From DASUBN01 sp964584665 (GTDB taxonomy: Bacteria > Pseudomonadota > Gammaproteobacteria > Natronospirales > REEB76): 64,000 nt of DNA. Below the pieces are notes generated by a model. The model saw only the letters and a list, made by a program, of their open reading frames with translations. It was not told where the DNA came from and searched no databases. Of this stretch, positions 1 through 8,510 are shown piece after piece; position 1 is the stretch's first letter; each line of letters opens with the position of its first letter. The stretch lies in NCBI GenBank assembly GCA_964584665.1, contig CAZPAO010000013.1:1-64000 (forward strand), given 5' to 3'. Made by a program: the position numbers and the translations under genes.

Positions 1-1241
1 TGGAAGAGGAAGGAGTGAGCTTCGCGACACTTCCGCTCACACCGCGGGAGTTCGATCGCTACTACCTCGGCTTCGCCAACAGCATGCTCTGGCCCCTGTG
101 CCATTCGCGCCTTAACCTCCTGCGGTACCGGGAGGGGGATCACCGGGCCTATCTGGAGGTGAACCGGCGTTTCGCCCGGAGCCTCGCACCCCTGCTCCGT
201 GAAGATGATCTCGTGTGGGTGCACGACTACCACTTCCTGCCGCTCGGGCGGGAGCTGCGGCGGGCGGGGGTGCGTCAGCCCATCGGGTTCTTCCTGCACA
301 TCCCGTTCCCTTTCCCCGACACTCTGCGGGCGCTACCGGACCACGAGGAACTGCTGCGCTCCATGCTGGACTATGACGTGGTCGGTTTCCAGACACCGTT
401 GGACGTGGAGGCTTTCCTCACCAGCGCACGGCATTGCTGCCCGGGCGCGCATATACGCGGCGACCACGTGGAGTTGCAGGGCCGGCGCGTGCAAGTGAAG
501 GCTTTCCCCATCGGCATCGATGTGGACAGCGTGACGCGCATGGCCCACAAGGGCCGGCGCGGCATCCACGGCCAGCGGCTCGAGACCAGTCTCACGGGGC
601 GTCGTCTCATCATCGGTGTGGACCGGCTCGACTACAGCAAGGGCTTGCCGGAGCGGTTCCGCGCCTACGGCCGCATGCTGGAACTCAGCCCCGAGTACCG
701 CCGCAAGGTGGTGCTGTTGCAGATCGCGCCGCTCTCGCGCACCGAGGTGGCGGAATACGACGATCTGCGCCGCGAGATCAATGCCATCGCCGGTGACATC
801 CACGCGCGCTTCGCCGAGTACGACTGGCTGCCCTTGCGCTACATGACACGGGGTTTCCCCCGTGCAACCGTCATGGGCTTCCTGTCCCTGGCGAGCATAG
901 GGCTCGTGACACCCATGCGCGACGGCATGAATCTGGTGGCCAAGGAATACTGCGCCGCCCAGCCCCAGGACGACCCCGGCGTGCTGGTGCTTTCGTCCCT
1001 GGCAGGCGCCGCCTTGCAGCTCAAGGACGCGCTCATCGTCAACCCCTACAACGTGGACGGCATGGCAGCTGCCATCGCCCAGGGCATGAGCATGCCGCTG
1101 GAGGAACGCCGCGCCCGCCACGGGCGCATGCTGGCCTCGCTGCGTTCGGCCGACGTGCACCGCTGGGTGGCGGATTTCACCGGCGCCCTGCAGGAGAGCG
1201 GGGCACGGCGCCAGCACGACACACGGCAGATCGCCCCATGA
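1..1241 (+). CDS. otsA: Trehalose-6-phosphate synthase, 5'-truncated by the window edge
   Basis: GT20 enzyme that makes trehalose 6-phosphate from a nucleotide-glucose and glucose 6-phosphate in the cytoplasm, for osmoprotection. The frame is open from base 3, and the GTG at 15 is internal because the family normally has about 60-70 more N-terminal residues. Visible family motifs are VHDYHFLPLG (near base 219), GFFLHIPFPFP (near 285), GVDRLDYSKGLPERF (near 613) and MRDGMNLVAKEY (near 913), covering substrate-binding and catalytic segments. The stop overlaps the next start by 4 bases (ATGA), so it is probably translationally coupled to the MscS-type channel, which is a sensible osmotic pairing. 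Whether otsB lies upstream cannot be seen. Confidence 0.93.
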   Translation, partial: EEEGVSFATLPLTPREFDRYYLGFANSMLWPLCHSRLNLLRYREGDHRAYLEVNRRFARSLAPLLREDDLVWVHDYHFLPLGRELRRAGVRQPIGFFLHIPFPFPDTLRALPDHEELLRSMLDYDVVGFQTPLDVEAFLTSARHCCPGAHIRGDHVELQGRRVQVKAFPIGIDVDSVTRMAHKGRRGIHGQRLETSLTGRRLIIGVDRLDYSKGLPERFRAYGRMLELSPEYRRKVVLLQIAPLSRTEVAEYDDLRREINAIAGDIHARFAEYDWLPLRYMTRGFPRATVMGFLSLASIGLVTPMRDGMNLVAKEYCAAQPQDDPGVLVLSSLAGAALQLKDALIVNPYNVDGMAAAIAQGMSMPLEERRARHGRMLASLRSADVHRWVADFTGALQESGARRQHDTRQIAP

Positions 1242-2314
1242 ATGCCTTCACCGACGATCTCATGTCCGCCGTGCTGTTCGCGGTGGTGCTGTGCGCTTCA
1301 TTGGGCGCAGCTTACTTGGTACTGGCCATGCTGCAGAAGGTGACGAAGCGCATCCCAGGCGGAGTCGCCGAATGCGTGTTGAAGCAGCTGCGGGAACCGG
1401 TGCTGCTGCTGGCACCGCTGGTGACAATGCTCATAGCTTTACCGCTGGCGGAGTTCAACCCGCGGATCGAGGTCTTCCTCTACCATGCGGTCATCATGCT
1501 GCTGATCGCGGCATCGGGCTGGAGCTGCATCCGCCTGTTCGATGCATGGCGGGACACCCTGGCGATGCACCACCGCCTGGACGTGGCGGATAACCTGCGG
1601 GCCCGCCAGGTCATCACCCAGGTGCTGATCATCCGTCGTATCGCGGTGGTGCTGGTGGTGATCGTCACCGTCGCCGCCATGCTCATGACTTTCCCGCAGG
1701 TGCGTGCCCTCGGCGCCACCCTGTTCGCCTCCGCCGGCCTCGCGGGCCTGCTGTTGGGCCTCGCTGCCAAGCCGACCGCCACCAATATCCTGGCCGGCCT
1801 GCAGGTGGCGTTGACGGAACCCATACGTTTAGACGACGTGGTGGTGGTGGAAGGGCAGTGGGGCTGGATCGAGGAGATCCGCACCACCTATGTGGTGGTC
1901 CGCATCTGGGACCAGCGGCGGCTGATGCTGCCGCTCTCCTACTTCATCGAGAAGCCCTTCGAGAACTGGACGCGGCGCACGGCGGACCTCCTGGCCACGG
2001 TGACGATCTACGTGGATTACATCACCCCGGTGGCGGAGATCCGCGAGCGGTTGCATGGGATATTGAAGGGCAGCCGACTCTGGGACGGGAAGGTCTGGGC
2101 CCTGCAGGTGACGGATGCCACCGCCCAGACCCTGGAGCTGCGTGCGCTCATGAGCGTCGCCAACAGCGGCAGCGCCTGGGACCTGCGCTGCCTGGTGCGG
2201 GAGGAACTGGTCAAATACCTGCAACAGAGCCGCCCGGATTGCCTGCCCCATACCCGCATCGCCCTCAGCAAGGCGCCGGAAGCCGAGGGCCGCACCGATA
2301 TCGGGATATCCTAA
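1238..2314 (+). CDS. MscS-family mechanosensitive ion channel
   Basis: A 358-residue inner-membrane protein. Several hydrophobic segments lie in the first 180 residues, followed by the MscS pore helix and beta domain: the Gly/Ala-rich stretch SAGLAGLLLGLAAKPTATN (near base 1729) and then ALTEPIRLDDVVVVEGQWG. Family members open under membrane tension and release solutes on hypo-osmotic shock. The start overlaps the trehalose synthase stop, so accumulation and release of osmolytes may be co-expressed. The C-terminal soluble domain is of ordinary length. Whether it gates by tension alone, or acts more like the YbdG/YnaI types, cannot be judged from sequence. Confidence 0.9.
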   Translation: MNAFTDDLMSAVLFAVVLCASLGAAYLVLAMLQKVTKRIPGGVAECVLKQLREPVLLLAPLVTMLIALPLAEFNPRIEVFLYHAVIMLLIAASGWSCIRLFDAWRDTLAMHHRLDVADNLRARQVITQVLIIRRIAVVLVVIVTVAAMLMTFPQVRALGATLFASAGLAGLLLGLAAKPTATNILAGLQVALTEPIRLDDVVVVEGQWGWIEEIRTTYVVVRIWDQRRLMLPLSYFIEKPFENWTRRTADLLATVTIYVDYITPVAEIRERLHGILKGSRLWDGKVWALQVTDATAQTLELRALMSVANSGSAWDLRCLVREELVKYLQQSRPDCLPHTRIALSKAPEAEGRTDIGIS

Positions 2315-2333
2315 TGCTCTCAAGGAGCCATAT

Positions 2334-3143
2334 ATGAACAAGAAGATACTCTTCATCGCTTGTCTCGCCGCGCTCACTGCCTGCGCGACCTCGCCCACCG
2401 GCCGCAAGCAACTGAGTCTCGTCTCCGACCAGGATGCGGCACAGATGGGCAACCAGTCCTTCAAGCAGATACAGAAGCAGACGCCGATAGACCGTGACAA
2501 GAGCGACAACAGCTATGCCGCGTGCATCGTGGATGCGCTGGCGACCGCCACCGGCAAACCCCGGGGCGGCGGCAAATGGGACGTGACCGTGTTCAAGGAC
2601 GACAAGACCGTCAACGCCTTCGCGCTACCGGGCGGTCACGTATCGGTCTACACCGGCATCTTCAAGGTGGCGAAGACGCCGGGCGAGCTGGCGGCGGTGC
2701 TTGGCCATGAGATGGGCCATGTGCAGGCCGGCCATGGCGCTGAGCGCATCTCCGATTCGGAGGCGACGCAGGTGGGTGTGGGTCTCGCGGCCATCCTCGC
2801 CGGCATCGACCAGAGCAGCGTGAAAGGCCAGGCCGCCATGGCGGCGTTGGGTGTCGGCGCCAGTGTGGGCGTGATGCTGCCGTTCAGCCGCGCCCAGGAG
2901 AGCGAGGCCGACAACCTGGGCATGCAGTACATGGCGGAGGCGGGATTCGACCCGCACGAGGCGCTGGACCTGTGGCGCAACATGATGGGCGCAAACCTCG
3001 GCGCGCCGCCGGAACTGCTTTCGGACCATCCTTCAGACTCGAATCGCCTGCAGGCTCTACAGCAGCAGTTGCCGGGCGATATGCAGAAATACCAGAAGGC
3101 ACAGCGCCAGGGCCGAAACCCGGACTGCAAGGCCCCGGACTGA
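2334..3143 (+). CDS. M48-family zinc metalloprotease, lipoprotein
   Basis: A 269-residue protein with a lipoprotein signal peptide (lipobox LTAC near residue 17), so probably anchored in the periplasm. The zinc site HEMGH is at residues 125-129, with the third ligand Glu191 in ESEAD, as expected for M48 peptidases of the LoiP/YcaL type that handle misfolded outer-membrane proteins. A clear AAGGAG ribosome site precedes the ATG. The gene lies 19 bases after the MscS-type gene and may be the last member of an osmotic/envelope-stress operon. The substrate is unknown. Confidence 0.92.
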   Translation: MNKKILFIACLAALTACATSPTGRKQLSLVSDQDAAQMGNQSFKQIQKQTPIDRDKSDNSYAACIVDALATATGKPRGGGKWDVTVFKDDKTVNAFALPGGHVSVYTGIFKVAKTPGELAAVLGHEMGHVQAGHGAERISDSEATQVGVGLAAILAGIDQSSVKGQAAMAALGVGASVGVMLPFSRAQESEADNLGMQYMAEAGFDPHEALDLWRNMMGANLGAPPELLSDHPSDSNRLQALQQQLPGDMQKYQKAQRQGRNPDCKAPD

Positions 3144-3249
3144 CCACTGCCTCAAGCTTTTTTGGGAAAATTCCGACATAATCCCGGGCAGGGTCCGCAG
3201 GGAGAGGCGGGCCTGACCTTTAAATAAGTACGCGGCCTTCGTCCTTCAG

Positions 3250-6200
3250 ATGCACCAGCTAACGCAGCACCGGGATCGGTTGGGGAGGGCGCGCTGCGCG
3301 GTGGCCGCATTCGTCTCCGCTTGCCTGCTGGTCGGCAGCGCAGTCGCTGCAGATGTCCCATTCCCCCCCGGTTCCAGCCTGCGTTTCCGTCACCTCAGCC
3401 TGGAAGACGGCCTGGCCCAGAGCTCGGTGCAGGCGGTGGCGCAGGATGCGCAAGGCTACATGTGGTTCGGCACCCAGGACGGCCTGCAGCGTTACGACGG
3501 CTATGAGTTCCTGACGCTGCGCCACGACCCCGCCGATCCCGCCTCTCTCGCCGACAACACCGTGAACGCCCTGGCCGTGACCGGAGACGGCGCGCTGTGG
3601 GTCGCCACCTCGGTGATGGGCCTGGATAGGCTGGACCCGGGTACGCACCACTTCACCCATTTCCAGAACGATCCCACCGACGATAAGAGTCTCGCGGACG
3701 ATCGGGTGCAGACGCTGTATCTCGACCGGGAACGCCACCTCTGGGTGGGGACCGATTCGGGCCTCGATCTCTACGAAGGGACTGGTTTCCGCCACTATCG
3801 TGTGCCATCCAGCATCGCCAACGCGCAACAGATATACAGCCTGCATGAAGATGCCGCCGGCCGCCTCTGGGTCGGCACGGACAGCGGCCTCTACTACCTC
3901 GATGCCAAGCAACAGAAGCTCGTGCCGTTCATGCCGGTTGCCGGCATAGAGAGCAAGGACGAGCGGGGCGTCTTCACCGAATCACCCATCCACGCCCTCG
4001 CTGAGGTCAGCGGCATGCTGTGGGTAGCGAGCGGACGCGGCATCGTTGCACTGGATGCGCAAGGCGATGTACAGCATTTCTACACTCATTCCGCGGCCCC
4101 GGATTCCCTCGGTGGAGACCATGCCCTGGCGCTGCTGCAGGATTCGAACGGAGATGTGTGGGTGGGGACCTACAGCGGGGGCCTGAGCCGCTTCGATGCC
4201 GCCACTGGCCGCTTCTCCACCTACCGGCACGATGCCACCGACCCTGGCAGCCTCGCCAGCGACAACATCGGCGTGCTGTTCCAGGATCGCGCGGGTCTGA
4301 TCTGGATCGGCACCAACGATGACGGCGTGGACATCTACAACCCGCGCACCCGCGCCTTCGGCTATTACCGCCACAAGCAGGGTGACCCCAACAGCCTCGC
4401 CAGCAACATGGTCTGGTCCGTCTATAAGGATGCGAAGGGAGAGGTGTGGGTGGCCACGGATACCGGCCTGACGCGGATGGACGCGGGCCGGAATCACTAC
4501 CGCCAATACCACATGTTGGATGGCAGGCCTTGGGCTCGTTCGGACGACGATCAGGTGAATGCCGTCTACGGCGACCAACATGGGGACATCTGGGCCGGCA
4601 CAAATTACGGCCTGTATCGCTACCAGGCCGGGAGTGACCGGTTCAAGCGGTACGACCTGGTAGCTGGGCACGACAACCCCAACGGAGATATCGTCACGTC
4701 CCTCTATGCCGATTCCCGGGGCCGCCTGTGGGCCGGCACCGGCGTGGGCCTGGTGCAGTTCGATCCTCGCACTGGCATAGCGCGCCGCTTCGAGCACGAT
4801 GATCGTCGCACCGACAGTCTGCCCAGCGACAATGTCTTGGCTATCTGTGAGACCACCGACAGACGCCTGTGGATCGCAACCGCGGATGGCCTCGGGTCCT
4901 TCGATGGCACGCGCGACAGTTTCATCGCCTATCGCAACGATCCGCGGGACCCGAACAGCCTCAGTTACGACAACGTCCAGTCCTGCCAGCCCGATGCCAG
5001 TGCCGGCCTGTGGGTCGGCACTACCGACGGCTTGGATCATCTGGCGGGCGGAAGCTCGAAGTTCAGGCGCTATTTCACCAGCGACGGGCTCCCCAACGAC
5101 ACCATCTACGCCATCCTGCTGGATGGTGCCGACGGAGTGTGGGTGAGCACCGACGATGGGTTGTCGCGACTGGACCCGGCCAACGGCGGTTTCCGCAACT
5201 ATGTGAAGAGCGATGGCCTGCAGAGCGATGAGTTCAACGGCGGTTCGGCTTTCGCGGCCGCTGACGGCGAACTCCTCTTCGGCGGAATCGCAGGCATGAA
5301 CGCCTTCCATCCGGAACGCATCACCCGGGATGCTTTGCCGCCAGCGGTCGCGATAACCCGTTTCACACGCCATGGCACCGATGTGCCTCTCACCACCACC
5401 ACCGGTCCGGTGAAGCAACTCGAGGTCCAGTACCGCGAGAACATCCTCAGCTTCGAGTTCACTGCCTTCGACTATGCCGAGCCGAACCTCAACGGTTTCA
5501 GCTATCGCCTGGACGGTTTTGACACCGAGTGGCATATGCTGCGCGGCCGCCATGCCGCCACCTATACCAACCTGGATCCGGGGTCGTACTTGCTGCGGGT
5601 GCGCGGCGCCAACAGCGACGGGGCCTGGAGCGCGCAGGAGACCACCCTCGGCATCGAGGTGCTGCCTCCGCCCTGGCGCACCGGCTGGGCCTATCTTCTA
5701 TACGTGGCGGCAACCTTCGTCTCGATCATGATGGGGTTGGGTCTCTACAAGCGGCACCTCAAGCGCGAGCACGAATTGGGCAACGAACAACAGCGCCGCC
5801 AGTGGGCCGAGGCGCTGCATAACCTCATCCATTCGGTCACCGCGCAACGGGACGAGCGCACCATCGGCGAGCAGCTCATCGATACGCTCACCAACTTCAT
5901 CACCTACGAACGTGCGTTCTTCTACGTCGAGCGTGACGGTGTGCTTACGCTGGTCGCTTCGCGCGGCATCGGTCCGGGTGAGCAGGATTACCTTGAGCAC
6001 TGGCCACAGCTCCATGCGCGCATCGCGGCACGCCTGAAGCAGGCGGACAAGGCCCTGCTGCTGACGCCAGAAGACGCTGCGACGTTGACCGGCAGTACCG
6101 CCAAGCCGGGACGTCACCATTACCTCGCCGTGCCCCTGCATTCCGGCAGCGGCGCCTTCCGTTTGTTATTGGTGGGCCGGCCCAACAAGGTGCTGGATGC

Positions 6201-6789
6201 CCAACAGATGGAGGTGGCCTCCGCCATGGCCAAGCAGGTGAGCGTGGCGCTGGATAACGCGCAGCTCATCAAGGATTTGGAGAACCTCGCTACGACCGAT
6301 GGGCTGACGCGCCTGTATAACCGACGCCACTTCATGGAACGGGCGGAGGGGGAGTTCGAGCGCAGCCAGCGCTATCGCCGTGACCTGTCGGTATTCCTCA
6401 TCGACGCTGACCACTTCAAGGCCATCAACGATACCCACGGCCACGATGCCGGCGATAGGGCCTTGCGCATGCTGGCGGCCGCTTGCCGCCAGGGGCTGCG
6501 CCACCTCGACGTGCTGGGGCGCTATGGCGGCGAGGAACTGGTGGTATTGTTGCCTGAGACCTCGGCCGCAGTGGCCTACGAGACCGCGGAACGCCTGAGG
6601 CGGAACGTGGAGGAGTTGCGCATCCCGGCCCTGGAAGGCGAGATCCGGCTCAGCGTGAGCATCGGTGTCGCCACCGCCGGCCCCGGCACCGAGAGCGTCG
6701 CCGCCCTCATCAACGAGGCGGACCGGGCCTTATACGAAGCCAAGCGCGGGGGGCGCAACCGCGTGGCAGCCGCCGGAGAGCGGCGCTGA
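3250..6789 (+). CDS. Periplasmic propeller sensor diguanylate cyclase (Y_Y_Y, TM, GAF, GGDEF)
   Basis: An 1179-residue membrane sensor. A signal peptide (first about 34 residues) is followed by about 13-14 repeats of the two-component-regulator propeller type (pattern D.xG.lWvGT.dGL, for example DAAGRLWVGTDSGL), making a large periplasmic sensor. A Y_Y_Y domain follows at about 715-800, one membrane helix at about 805-828, a cytoplasmic GAF at about 870-1000 and a GGDEF domain at the end. The active site is RYGGEEL (GGEEL near residue 1092), and an RHLD inhibitory site lies 5 residues upstream, so it should make c-di-GMP with product inhibition. Such propellers usually belong to hybrid histidine kinases or transcription factors, so the GGDEF output is less common. 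No strong ribosome site precedes the ATG. Confidence 0.92.
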   Translation: MHQLTQHRDRLGRARCAVAAFVSACLLVGSAVAADVPFPPGSSLRFRHLSLEDGLAQSSVQAVAQDAQGYMWFGTQDGLQRYDGYEFLTLRHDPADPASLADNTVNALAVTGDGALWVATSVMGLDRLDPGTHHFTHFQNDPTDDKSLADDRVQTLYLDRERHLWVGTDSGLDLYEGTGFRHYRVPSSIANAQQIYSLHEDAAGRLWVGTDSGLYYLDAKQQKLVPFMPVAGIESKDERGVFTESPIHALAEVSGMLWVASGRGIVALDAQGDVQHFYTHSAAPDSLGGDHALALLQDSNGDVWVGTYSGGLSRFDAATGRFSTYRHDATDPGSLASDNIGVLFQDRAGLIWIGTNDDGVDIYNPRTRAFGYYRHKQGDPNSLASNMVWSVYKDAKGEVWVATDTGLTRMDAGRNHYRQYHMLDGRPWARSDDDQVNAVYGDQHGDIWAGTNYGLYRYQAGSDRFKRYDLVAGHDNPNGDIVTSLYADSRGRLWAGTGVGLVQFDPRTGIARRFEHDDRRTDSLPSDNVLAICETTDRRLWIATADGLGSFDGTRDSFIAYRNDPRDPNSLSYDNVQSCQPDASAGLWVGTTDGLDHLAGGSSKFRRYFTSDGLPNDTIYAILLDGADGVWVSTDDGLSRLDPANGGFRNYVKSDGLQSDEFNGGSAFAAADGELLFGGIAGMNAFHPERITRDALPPAVAITRFTRHGTDVPLTTTTGPVKQLEVQYRENILSFEFTAFDYAEPNLNGFSYRLDGFDTEWHMLRGRHAATYTNLDPGSYLLRVRGANSDGAWSAQETTLGIEVLPPPWRTGWAYLLYVAATFVSIMMGLGLYKRHLKREHELGNEQQRRQWAEALHNLIHSVTAQRDERTIGEQLIDTLTNFITYERAFFYVERDGVLTLVASRGIGPGEQDYLEHWPQLHARIAARLKQADKALLLTPEDAATLTGSTAKPGRHHYLAVPLHSGSGAFRLLLVGRPNKVLDAQQMEVASAMAKQVSVALDNAQLIKDLENLATTDGLTRLYNRRHFMERAEGEFERSQRYRRDLSVFLIDADHFKAINDTHGHDAGDRALRMLAAACRQGLRHLDVLGRYGGEELVVLLPETSAAVAYETAERLRRNVEELRIPALEGEIRLSVSIGVATAGPGTESVAALINEADRALYEAKRGGRNRVAAAGERR

Positions 6790-6813
6790 CGGGTCAGGAC
6801 AAGGGGACGATGC

Positions 6814-7044
6814 ATGAAGAGTCGGCGCGCCGCACGGCGCCATAAAACGCTCTTGGCCGTGGTGCTGTTGACCCTGGCCGCCACCATCTGGCCCGGCTAT
6901 CTCCTGGGCGCGCGCGTCGAACCCTATGTGCTCGGTCTTCCGTTCAGCCTGGCCTGGCTCTCGGGCTGCATACTGGTTTTGTTCGCGGCCTTGTTGCTGA
7001 CCTTCCGCGCCGACATGCGTGCCGGCGGGAGGGAAGGGCAGTGA
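6814..7044 (+). CDS. DUF3311-like small membrane protein, symporter partner
   Basis: A 76-residue protein with two hydrophobic segments (about 12-32 and 42-65) and charged ends. It resembles the small DUF3311/YhdT proteins encoded just before sodium:solute symporters, including the pattern RVEP..LGLPF between the helices. An AAGGGGA ribosome site lies just upstream, and the stop overlaps the symporter GTG start (GTGA), which argues for coupled translation. The role of these partners is not established; they probably help the transporter fold or work. Confidence 0.75.
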   Translation: MKSRRAARRHKTLLAVVLLTLAATIWPGYLLGARVEPYVLGLPFSLAWLSGCILVLFAALLLTFRADMRAGGREGQ

Positions 7045-8507
7045 CCGTCGAACTCATACCCTGTCTCGTCTACCTCGGGCTAGCGCTCCTGCTCGGCATG
7101 CTGCCGGCCCGCTTCAGCTCACGCAGCGTGGCGGGCTACGTGGCCGGCGACCGCAGCCTCAACACCGTGCTGCTGTATTTCGTGCTGGGTGCGGCGGTGT
7201 TCTCATCCTTCGCCTTCCTGGGCGGACCGGGCTGGGCCTATTCGCGCGGTGCCGCCGCGTTCTACATCCTCGCCTATGGCGCCTTCGGCATGATCCCGTT
7301 CTATTTCCTGGGGCCGCGGGCGCGGCGCCTGGGGGCGCGGCTCGGTTTCTTCACGCAGGCTGAGATCGTGGGCCACCGCTTCGAGAGCCGCGCACTGCAG
7401 GTGGCGGTGGCGCTCCTCAGCATCGCCGCGCTGGTGCCTTACCTCACGCTGCAGATCAAGGGCGTGGGCTTCATCCTCTCGGTGGCTAGCCATGGCGCAT
7501 TGCCGGAATGGGAGGGCGCACTCATCGCCTATGGCATCGTCACCATCTACGTGCTCTACAGCGGCATGCTGGGAGTGAGCTGGACCAGCGTGTTCATGGG
7601 TATCGCCATGATGACCATCGGCTGGCTGTTCGGCCTGTACCTGCCCTGGAAGTTCTATGGCGGCATCGGCCCCATGTTTCATGCCATCGCCGCGGCGCAT
7701 CCGGAGATGCTGGTGCCCCCTGGGCTCGCTGCGAGCGGTTCCGCCTGGGATTGGTGGGGCTACAGTTCCGCCATCGTGGTCTCGGTGCTGGGCTTTTGCT
7801 GTTGGCCTCACTTCTTCATGCGCAGCATGGCGGCCAAGGACGACCGCAGCATCAAGCTCATGGTGGTGATGTACCCCACCATGCAGATATTCATGGTGCC
7901 TGTGCTCATCATCGGCTTCTCGGCGGTACTGATGTTCCCGGGCATCAAACCCTCGGACACGGTACTGCCTTTCATGCTGCAGCACGCGGGTCTCTCGCCC
8001 TGGCTGGTGGGCTTGGCTTCGGCCGGCACATTGGCGGCATCCATGCACACCGGTGATGCCATCATGCATGCCGCTGGTACCGTGGGTGTGCGTGACGGCA
8101 TCGTGCCTCTCCTCAAGCGGCCCTTGAGCGATGTCACCGAGAGGCTGCTGATCCGCATCCTGATACTGGTCATCACCGCCATCGCGTTCTATTTCGCAGT
8201 AGACTCACAGGTGTCGCTGGTGTCGCTGCTGCTGGGGTCCTACGGCGGCGTGGCGCAGATCTTCCCGGTGCTGATCGCGGCCTTCTATTGGCCGCGCGCC
8301 ACCAAATACGGCGTCGCCGCGGGCCTGCTCACCGGTATCGCGGTCAACATGCTGTTCCTCTTGGAACCGCAGCTGAAACCGGTGCCGTTGCATGAAGGCA
8401 TCTACGGTCTAATCGCCAACGTCATCGTGCTGCTAGGGGTGAGTCTGATGACGGTGCCGGCGAGCGCAGAGCGACTGAAGGATTATGCCGAAGCGGGTTG
8501 GGATTAA
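7041..8507 (+). CDS. Sodium:solute symporter family permease
   Basis: A 488-residue inner-membrane protein with about 13 hydrophobic segments, typical of the SSS (PanF/MctP-like) family. Family-like features include the early segment VAGDRSLN, which follows the first helix, and ASAGTLAASMHTGDAIM near residues 328-344, which matches the sodium-site helix region. The GTG start overlaps the upstream DUF3311 stop. The substrate cannot be read from sequence; with a DUF3311 partner, organic acids or pantothenate-like solutes are plausible. It converges with the PAS-GGDEF-EAL gene, with only 3 bases between stop codons. Confidence 0.9.
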   Translation: MTVELIPCLVYLGLALLLGMLPARFSSRSVAGYVAGDRSLNTVLLYFVLGAAVFSSFAFLGGPGWAYSRGAAAFYILAYGAFGMIPFYFLGPRARRLGARLGFFTQAEIVGHRFESRALQVAVALLSIAALVPYLTLQIKGVGFILSVASHGALPEWEGALIAYGIVTIYVLYSGMLGVSWTSVFMGIAMMTIGWLFGLYLPWKFYGGIGPMFHAIAAAHPEMLVPPGLAASGSAWDWWGYSSAIVVSVLGFCCWPHFFMRSMAAKDDRSIKLMVVMYPTMQIFMVPVLIIGFSAVLMFPGIKPSDTVLPFMLQHAGLSPWLVGLASAGTLAASMHTGDAIMHAAGTVGVRDGIVPLLKRPLSDVTERLLIRILILVITAIAFYFAVDSQVSLVSLLLGSYGGVAQIFPVLIAAFYWPRATKYGVAAGLLTGIAVNMLFLLEPQLKPVPLHEGIYGLIANVIVLLGVSLMTVPASAERLKDYAEAGWD

Positions 8508-8510
8508 GGC

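Noticed and set aside
3982..5553. 523-codon open frame on the minus strand
   Set aside because: It is antisense to the propeller repeats of the sensor cyclase. The repeat and GC-rich codon use of the real gene keep it open; no start context or family match.
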